64,000 bases of DNA from Eriocheir sinensis (taxonomy: Eukaryota > Arthropoda > Malacostraca > Decapoda > Varunidae), in the NCBI RefSeq assembly GCF_024679095.1, contig NC_066552.1:13180423-13244422 (forward strand), written 5' to 3'. The stretch's first letter is position 1. The number at the start of each line of letters is the position of its first letter. Positions 22,200-64,000 of the stretch are shown piece after piece. Below the pieces are notes generated by a model. It was not told the origin of the DNA. It made no database searches and saw nothing but the letters and a program-made list of their open reading frames with translations. The position numbers and the translations under genes were made by a program.

Positions 22200-23440
22200 T
22201 GGGTCATTTTGAATTCTCGTTATTATTATTATTATATGTGCATTTGTGTTTTTATATAATTAGTTGCCTTATATTTTGTCTACGTCTTTTTCAATCATTC
22301 ATTAGTCTTTTTCTTTTTCTTTTTCAGTTTTCTTTTTATTTATTTGTTTCATTCATATTTTTTTCATTCATTCATTCATCCTTTGTTTTCTTTATCTCTC
22401 TCTCTCCTTTTTATTTATTTGTTTCATTCATAATTTTTTTCACTTTCATTGTCATTTACTTTTTCTTATTTCTTCCTTTTCCTTCTTTGCATTCATATTT
22501 TTTTTATTTCTTTATTACATTCATTAATCACATTTATTACATTTTTTATATCATTCCTTCATTACTTTCTTTCTTTCTTTTTCTTTCTTTACATACATCC
22601 AAGTTTTATTCATTTTTTTTTACATTTATTAAGTATTACATTCATTCATTTATTCCCACATTCATTATTCACTTTTATCACATTATTTTCATGTAATTTA
22701 CTTTTGTTCATCTCATTTCCTATTTTTATTCTTTACAAACATTCAAGTTCATTTTTTTCAATATTTCTTTTATTATTTCATACATTCATCTATTTCCACA
22801 TTCAGTATCCATTTCTATTGCATTACCTTCATGTCTTAATTTACTTTTGTTCATCTCATTTCCTATTTTTTATTCTTTACAAACATTCAAGTTCATTTTT
22901 TCAACATTTCTTTAATTATTTCATCCAAACATTTATTTCCACATTCAGTATCCATTTCTATTACATTATTTTCATGTCATAATTTACTTTCATTCACCTC
23001 ATTTCCTATTTTTTATTCTTTACAAACATTCAAGTTCATTTTTTCAACATTTCTTTAATTATTTCATCCAAACATTTATTTCCACATTCAGTATCCATTT
23101 CTATTACATTATTTTCATGTCATAATTTACTTTCATTCACCTCATTTCCTATTTTTTCTTCCTTTACATACATTCAAGTTCATTTTTTCAACATTTCTTT
23201 AATTATTTCATCCAAACATTTATTTCCACATTCAGTATCCATTTCTATTGCATTATTTTCATGTCATAATTTACTTTCATTCACCTCATTTCCTATTTTT
23301 TCTTCCTTTACATACATTCAAGTTTTATTTTTCCGATAGTTTTTACGCTTCATACACGTATATAATTATTTCCACATTCGCTATTCACTTCTATTCCATT
23401 ATTTTCATGTTGTAATTCACTCTCCGTCACCTCATCAATT
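22200..23440 (+). repeat. AT-rich tandem array, units of about 140 bp
   Basis: T-rich DNA with ATTCATTC words, then from about 22680 to 23340 at least four units with TTTCCACATTCAGTATCC and TTTACAAACATTCAAGTTC. Phe/Ser-rich frames here are artefacts. Confidence 0.88.
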
Positions 23441-24048
23441 TTTCTTCTTATTGCACGAACACGCACGTACATGTAGTTCACCACAGCCTGATTACAAGTC
23501 CGTGGTGAATTACACATACACCCATCCATACAGCATCTCTATAATACCCCTTTTTTATAACTCTTCCGTCCTTTCTCAATCTCCTCTTTCCTCTATCCTA
23601 TCCTATCCTATCATCCATTTCCTATTCTTTACCTATCTTTCTCTTTCTCTATAATTCCCTTGCGCACTCTTCCGTCCTTTCTCTCTCTCTTCCGCTCAAC
23701 CTCTTCACATAAAATCAATTACGTATCATATTAAAAAATGTCTAGGTATCTTTCTCCTTGTTCTTTACGCTTGTATGTAATGTTCTAATGTTCTTATTCT
23801 TCCCTTCCGTTATTTTTTTCTATCTCCAATTTCAGCGATGAGAAAACGCAATGAACGGACAATATGATAAATTGAGGAAGAGAGAGAGAGGGAAAGAGCG
23901 AGAGAGAGAGCGAGAGAGAGAGGGAGAGCACTACATTCTCACTCAATCCATACAATATCAATTCACGTCTTGTTCCTGTATATAAAAAAACATCACAATC
24001 ATCGTATATGAAGCTGTTATTATTTTACTCTCTCAGACATACAATAAA

Positions 24049-24116
<68 letters not shown>

Positions 24117-24225
24117 CAAGTGAGGTTTAAGTGTAAGTTAAGGCCTTTAAATAACAAGAGAAAGAATAAACTAATCGTAATAATTTTTTGTTCGATCGAA
24201 TACACGAAACTTAAAGAAAATAAAT

Positions 24226-24262
<37 letters not shown>
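23441..24262. repeat. AT-rich intergenic DNA with (AAT)n and (CA)n
   Basis: [14 protein letters not shown] run 23878-23928, (AAT)n 24045-24110, (CA)n 24229-24262. No gene. Confidence 0.85.
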
Positions 24263-24267
<5 letters not shown>

Positions 24268-24730
24268 TGGTTGACTCGGCTGACTGGTTGGATGAAGGGT
24301 AAGACCGACAACCTAACCCAACCACTCCTAACTAACCGAACTTAACCGAACCCAACTGAACACATAAAATAACAAAGAAAAAAAATAACAGAGAAAGATG
24401 GTTGATTCTCGGTTGACAGGTTGGATGTAGAGGTTAGGTTAGGTTAGATGCCCAACAACCACACCCAATCATTTCTCAACTTAACTCAACCAAACATAAT
24501 ATTGAGGAAAAAAATGGTTGACTCGGTTGGCAGGTTGGATGAAGGGGTTCGGTTAAGTTAGGTTAGGTTAGATGACCAAACAACCACTCCCAACCATACC
24601 CAACTACTCTCAACCAGAATCAACCAAACTCAACCAAATTAACAAAGAAAAATAAGTGACAGAAAAACATGGTTGATTCGGTTGACAGGTTGGATGAAGG
24701 CGTACAACCGACAACCACATTCAACCACAC
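24262..24730 (+). repeat. Tandem array, units near 120-130 bp
   Basis: Four diverged copies of a unit with AAGATGGTTGACTCGG and AGGTTGGATGAAGG followed by CCAACCACTCC-type sequence; includes a short GGTTAGGTTAGG run near 24432. Confidence 0.85.
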
Positions 24731-24909
24731 CACCGCTAAGAAGGTCACATTACCATAACTCAAACAGCTGCTTTTACTCTTTATTTTATTGCACTGGGCA
24801 GCCGATCACAAAAAAAGATAAACAAAAATCTATAAAAAGGAAGAAAATTATTAAAATGGACTCGGCCGCAACTCCACTCCATCCTCCGACTACTCCTTAG
24901 ACCCCAATC

Positions 24910-24943
<34 letters not shown>

Positions 24944-25560
24944 TAAATGATAATAATAATAGGCTATGCATCGGTCCGTCCACACCCCACACACACACAC
25001 ACACACACACAGACACCTAATTTTGTTTATCTTTTCCACTAGTACAGTCTTCTAGTACAGTTATGGCGAGTATAATTTTTTTTCTTGGCGTATGTTCTCT
25101 CGGAGTTTCGCAGATACGTAATTTTCTTAATCTTTCTTTTCTAGTGCAGTTTCGGCAAGGGTTTCGTTTTTTCCGGACATACTCGGACTTCCACAGATAC
25201 CTAAAATTGCTGATCTTTTCCTCTAATACAAGTTAAGCGAGGGTTTCATTTTTATTTGTTACGTATATTCTCTCGGAATTTCACAGACGTACCTAATTCT
25301 GTTTATCTTTCCTACTAAAGCTATTTAAGCGAGGGTACCATGTGTATTTCCTTGATGTATTTCCGGGCTTTCATCGACGTACATCTTCACCGACTTGCAG
25401 GAACTGGATAAATTATAATGTTTCTCTCTTGATATTTGTTTCTGTCCTTCCTATTTACATTTCCACTGACTCACGAAAGCTGGCTAATATAATGTTCACT
25501 CTTGGTAATGATTCCTTGTTTTCCTATTGTATTTACACTCACTTGCAAGAGCTTGGGCAG
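24731..25560. repeat. (CA)n runs and weak repeats
   Basis: (CA)n at 24913-24942 and 24985-25012, then diverged units near 100 bp containing TTTCCACTAGTACAGTT / TCTCGGAGTTTCGCAGATAC (25020-25340). No gene. Confidence 0.7.
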
Positions 25561-25569
25561 TTCAAAGCA

Positions 25570-26330
25570 GTCAGCCCCTAAAAACACACTGTTGGGGTTA
25601 TCAAAAATCTAGCAAACAGGCTAATTTTTTTTCTCTTTATAACATCACCGATTTCAAGACCTAGGTTAATTTTTTTGGTTTACAACTACACCCAAATTAA
25701 CTTCTTGGGTACCCTGGCAAACTGGTTATATTTTTGTTCTCCATATATAACTAATTTTCAAGAGCTGGTTAATGTTTTGGGGTTCACAACTACACCCATA
25801 AAAAATTATCATGTACTCTGGCAAACAGGATAATTTTTTCTCTTCTATCGCGAACTTTCTGGGCTCAAAACTCAACGAAACAATGCTCGGAAACTCTGGC
25901 AACATTGTTTTATTTTCTTCTCTCGTAACATCACGGTAAGGTTTTGGGGTTTACAACTACACCCATATTAATTTATCAAATACTCTGGCAAACAGGATCA
26001 TTTTTTCTCTTCTATCGCTAACTTTCTGGGCTCAAAACTCAACGAAACAATGCTCGGAAACTCTGGCAACATTGTTTTATTTTCTTCTCTCGTAACATCA
26101 CGGTAAGGTTTTGGGGTTCACAACTACACCCATATTAATTTACCATGTACTCTGGCAAACAGGATAATTTTTTCTCTTCTATTGCTAACTTTCTGGGCTC
26201 AAAACTGTAGCCAACAAAATAATTCACGGATCCTCTGGCAACATGATATAAGTATTTTTCTTCTCTCATAACACCATGGTAATGTTTCGGGGGTTCACAA
26301 CTATCGCCAAGAACACCACACAAGGGGTCG
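25570..26330 (+). repeat. Tandem array, units near 170 bp
   Basis: About four units with CAACTACACCCATATTAA, TACTCTGGCAAACAGGAT and GCTAACTTTCTGGGCTC. A related piece also occurs at 27560-27690. Confidence 0.87.
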
Positions 26331-27350
26331 GGCGTACTGAGGACCGGCTAACCTCGACAACAGGCTAAGGCAATGAGGCGGATTGATCGGCGGATAGATT
26401 GTAACGTCCACATATTATTTCGGGGGTGCGATGCGAGGCTTATCGTCCACAGAATTTTGACAGGGGGGGAGGGTCGGGTGGTTGGTTGAATGACTGGTTG
26501 ATTGGTTGACTGGCTGGCTGGCTGGGCAACAAGCGAAATGCGGAAAACGAAACCTCGCTCAGCTTTCCAATTCCTCTCTCTCCACCTTACAAAATGTGTT
26601 CTGTGAAAATATATGAATGACTCTGGCTGGGTGTGGTTTGGGTGTGAGCATAATCGTAAGCATCAGCCACAGCCACCACCAGGACCAACGACCGACAGCT
26701 GGTATGTACAAAAAGTTCCGCTACGATGCTAGCTCTTGTTTTTTCTCCTCGTCCTTTCATCGTGCTACAGGCGACAACTCTACGTATGTTTGTTCATCAG
26801 TCAAGCGTAGTTCTGTTCAAAGCCGTCCCTCTAAGAAGTAAGCTAAGTAGAGCGACCTAGTTTACGAAGGTCAGAATAATAAGGGACGAGACTCCACGAA
26901 CGTAATATATTTTTTTATTTTCCGAAGCTGCAGAGTTCAGTAATTATCATTTTTTAAGTGTCGTTTTCCGCTGCTACGTACATAATATATTTTTTTACTT
27001 TCCGAAGCTGCAGAGTTCAATAATTATCATTTTTTAAGTGTCGTTTTCCGCTGCTACGTACGAATCGCCGTCCACGCCCGTTTCCGCACACACACAAAAA
27101 TGTAAGTAGAAAGTTTCGGGAAAAAAAATAATAATCGTAATTCTAATATCCACTGCCATGCTTACCTAAAAAAAAAACTGTTATGGTATATATTCCACAA
27201 CTGTATCGAGTGTCTCAAACCCAAAGTCTTTAGTGAACAGCGGCAGCAGCAGTGGTCCGAACGTGTGATTTGCTGCGAGTGTGTGAAGCCAAGCTGAAGC
27301 CTCGTCTATGTACCTCTTTTGCCGTAAGGTCTGTCTAGTAACGCTTTCCT
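26331..27350. other. Unassigned intergenic DNA with one local duplication
   Basis: A 105-bp duplication at about 26900-27065 (CCGAAGCTGCAGAGTTCA...AAGTGTCGTTTTCCGCTGC). GCTG/GGTT words at 26490-26530. A 74-codon frame at 26617-26841 has no recognisable domain. No supported gene. Confidence 0.55.
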
Positions 27351-28220
27351 TATGCACGACACGGCTAGCTTCACCTTCCTTCCTCCTCTCGCTTTCCTTC
27401 TTCTCATACTTCGCTCCTTATTGCATTTCCTTCCACTTATGTTCCTTCCTTCCTTTCCTTCTCTCCCTCAATCCTTCACTTTAATCTACCTCTCCATCTC
27501 ACCCATACCAGCTAGCTCGTTCTCCTTCCTTCCCCATTGCATTTCCTTCCACTAATGTTCCTCTTCCTGGTTAATGTTTTCAGGTTCACAACTATAGCCA
27601 AATTAACCTCTTGGGTACTCTGGCAAACTAGTTATATTTTTTTTTCCTTATGTAACTAATTTTCAAGAGCTGGTTTTGGGGTTTTTGGCTAGTCTTCCTC
27701 CTTCCTTCCTTTCCTTCTCTCCCTCAATCCTTCTCCACTTCAATCTACCCCTCCATCTCACCCATACCACTAATGTACCTCCTCCTCCTCTTCCCCCCCA
27801 GCTAGTTCCTCCTCCTTCCTTCCTTTCCTTCTCTCCCTCAATCCTTCACTTTAATCCACCTCTCCATCTCCCCCTAGCTAGCTCGGTCTCCTTCCTTCCT
27901 TCTCTCGTTTTCTTTCTTCTTATACTTCATTAATTATTGCATTACCTCCTCTTCCCCTCCAGCTTGTTCCTCCTCCTTCCTTCCTTTCCTTCTCTCCCTC
28001 AATCCTTCACTTTAATCTACCTCTCCATCTCCCCCTAGCTAGCTCGGTCTCCTTCCTTCCTTCTCATACTTAATTCCTTATTGCATTACCTCCTCTTCCC
28101 CTCCAGCTTGTTCTTCCACCTTCCTTCCTTTCCTCCTCTCCCTCAATCCTTCACTTTAATCCACCTCTCCATCTCACCCTAGCTAGCTCGGTCTCCTTCC
28201 TTCCTTCTCGTCAATACGCT
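27350..28220 (+). repeat. Pyrimidine-rich tandem array
   Basis: About five units of CCTTCCTTCCTTTCCTTCTC, TCCCTCAATCCTTCACTTTAA and CTAGCTAGCTCGGTCTCC. No coding sequence. Confidence 0.87.
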
Positions 28221-28337
28221 CAGGAAATCAACAGAGGCAGAATTTCAGCTTTACGTCCGAGGTGCCATCATTCACGGCGCAAGAGTTGAATGATATGCAA
28301 CTGTTCATGGCGTGGTGGTAGCAGTAGCAGCAGCAGC

Positions 28338-28368
<31 letters not shown>

Positions 28369-29110
28369 AGGTAAACACTTGTAAAATATCCAGTATAAAT
28401 AAGTTATTCTCTTACACCTAACTCTTGGACTTCCTATAAAAGTAGTCTTATGATAATTAATAGGAGAGGCAATATTGCATACAATTTTTCACCTATTTCA
28501 AACTCTCGGGAAATATATTTGCACAGGAGTTTGAATACCAAGAAATTAGTGTGAGTGAGGACACCGGAGTGCTGGGAGGAGGCTGCCCGGCCACATGCCA
28601 CATCGCGACACACCACATGGGTCACCACACACCACATAGCTCACCACACGCAAACACCTTCCTGGCTCACCACACACCTTCCATGGTCATATATGAACAC
28701 ACACACCTCCCTCGCTCACCACACATCACATCACCAATAAGCAATGACCATATACCTCACCACACACGAACACCTTCCTGGCTCACCACACCTCACCACA
28801 CACCTTCCATGGTCATATATGAACACACACACCTCCCTCTCTCACCACACATCACATCACCACTAAACAATGACCATATACCTCACCACTCCTCGTTCAC
28901 CACACACCATCACCTCTGGGCCGCTCATTCACCACATCCCAGGCCGCACCTCACCCCTATTCACAGCTGTGGCCTCCCTCTCTCTGCTCTGCCTGGGCCA
29001 CACCACACCCCAGCCACACCTCACAAACACACGTACACACACACACATATACACGGTGAAGTCCCCATACAAACGTTCACACACACACGTACACACACAC
29101 ACCCTGTACA
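28221..29110. repeat. (AGT)n and CACA-rich minisatellite
   Basis: (AGT)n near 28332-28368, then 28600-28900 with repeated CTCACCACAC and CCATGGTCATATATGAACAC units, and ACACAC-rich DNA to 29100. This lies downstream of the epsin stop codon and is probably outside its mRNA. Confidence 0.82.
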
Positions 29111-29279
29111 AATCAGTGTGATATAAAGAGTAACATCTACGTACAATACTTATTTACAAATCGGAAATAAAAACTTTAGTCTACGAACTACCATGTAAAA
29201 TGAAAAAAAAGAGAGGAAAACGGAAAAAAAACAATGTGGATGAAGAAGCCTTAAGCCGGAACCACGACCACCCGCTCCA
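29111..29279 (-). other. lqf: Start of the epsin 3' UTR
   Basis: Sequence directly after the epsin stop codon on the minus strand. I see no AATAAA in the first 150 nt; an AATAAG variant occurs near 29150. The mRNA end is therefore not defined. Confidence 0.4.
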
Positions 29280-63065
<33,786 letters not shown>

Positions 63066-63079
63066 CTGAGGGGATGAGA

Positions 63080-63830
63080 GAGTGGATGCTGGTTAACTCT
63101 TGCATAAGGGATTGGGACAGTATAGGGATGAAGGAATATAGGTGCTGGTTAACTCTTGCATAAGGGATTTGTAGGGGGGAAGAAAGACTGAAGATGCTGG
63201 TTAACTCTTGCATAAGGGATTGGGACAGTATAGGGATGAAGGATTGAAGATTGGTTAACTCTTTTGGGGATTTGTAGGGGGGGGAAAAGATTGAAGAGAT
63301 GGGTTAACTCTTGCATAAGGGATGGAGATTGAATGCTGGTTAACTCTTGCATAAGGGATTGGGATAGTATAGGGATGAAGGAATATAGGTGCTGGTTAAC
63401 TCTTGCATAAGGGATTTGTAGGGGGGAAGAAAGACTGAAGATGCTGGTTAACTCTTGCATAAGGGATGGAGATTGAATGCTGGTTAACTCTTGCATAAGG
63501 GATTGGGACAGTATAGGGATGAAGGATTGAAGATGCTGGTTAACTCTTGCATTGGGGATTTGTAGGGGGGAAGAAAGATTGAAGATGCTGGTTAACTCTT
63601 GCATAAGGGATGAGAGATTGCAGATGCTGGTTAACTCTTGCATAAGGGATCAGGACAGTTTAGGGATGAAGGAATGAAGATGCTGGTTAACTCTTGCATA
63701 GGGGATTGGGACAGTATAGGGATGAAGGAATGAAGATGCTGGTTAACTCTTGCATAGGGGATTTGGACAGTATAGGGATGAAAGAATGAAGATGCTGGTT
63801 AACTCTTGCATAAGGGATTGGGGCAGTAGA
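63080..63830 (-). repeat. Tandem array upstream of the ENTH exon
   Basis: About fourteen units, 40-75 bp, of ATGCTGGTTAACTCTTGCAT, AAGGGATT and GGACAGTATAGGGATGAA with insertions. Related to the array at 47385-48060. Confidence 0.93.
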
Positions 63831-64000
63831 AGATGAAAAGAGAGAGAGAGAGAAAGAGAGAGAAATAGAAGAGAGGAGGAGGGAAGGGTAGAGGATGAGA
63901 AGAGGAGGTAGAAAAGAGAATAAGAGGAGGAAAACAAGGTAGAATTAGAAGGAAGAGAATAAAGTTAGGTTAGGTTAGGTTAAGAGAGAGAGAGAGAAAG
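63831..64000. repeat. Purine-rich end of window
   Basis: GAGAGA and GGAGG runs with three to four GGTTA units at 63965-63981. The missing first epsin exon is not in this stretch. Confidence 0.85.

Noticed and set aside
22199..22982. Membrane-protein-like Phe/Ser/Leu frames
   Set aside because: T-rich low-complexity and tandem repeats; the hydrophobicity comes from base composition.
26617..26841. 74-codon frame as a small gene
   Set aside because: No signal peptide, domain or splice context; base composition like the surrounding intergenic DNA.

Overview
This is a eukaryotic window, most likely from a decapod crustacean, probably a crab. The inference rests on the extreme density of (CA)n, (GA)n and (CT)n microsatellites, TTAGG-type pentamers, small intron-split genes for secreted Gly-rich peptides, and an arthropod-type epsin gene spread over more than 33 kb. 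Nothing bacterial is present: coding sequence appears as short GC-rich exons with GT..AG borders in AT-rich, repeat-filled DNA.

Layout. (1) 0-20 kb: three small genes for secreted Pro/Gly-rich proteins. One is on + at 2604-3203 (Gly/Tyr-rich, 199 aa). One is on - at 8194-6919 (Arg/Gly/His-rich, 102 aa). One is on + at 18917-19512 (His/Gly-rich, 92 aa). The last two start with a 9-nt coding exon holding only three codons, so the signal peptide is split by an intron. Between them lie microsatellites, a 5'-truncated I-type LINE with a 12-bp target duplication (11154-11972), a decayed CR1/Jockey-group LINE inserted into a (CT)n tract (14161-15718), SINE-like pieces and MITE debris. (2) 20-29 kb: intergenic, filled by tandem arrays with units of roughly 100-170 bp; no gene recognised. 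(3) 29.3-63.1 kb: the epsin (liquid facets) gene on the - strand. I could join 14 exons whose phases all agree, from the ENTH domain (63065) to the terminal NPFLL motif (stop at 29280), 776 codons. The exon for the first ~20 residues lies beyond the right edge.

Epsin links PIP2-rich plasma membrane (ENTH), ubiquitinated cargo (two UIMs), AP-2/clathrin (DPW motifs) and EH-domain proteins (NPF motifs) in endocytosis, and all these modules can be read here in order. Its introns each carry their own long-unit tandem array plus MITEs of piggyBac-like (TTAA), hAT-like (8-bp duplication), PIF/Harbinger-like (TTA) and pogo/Tigger-like type.

Main points for follow-up: the uncharacterised secreted peptide trio with three-codon first exons; an extra 148-residue epsin exon; one dispersed repeat that appears to have seeded two different intronic satellites; MITE ends captured into tandem arrays; and an epsin exon whose reading frame continues through a retained intron into a satellite. 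No CRISPR, operon, tRNA or rRNA gene was found.
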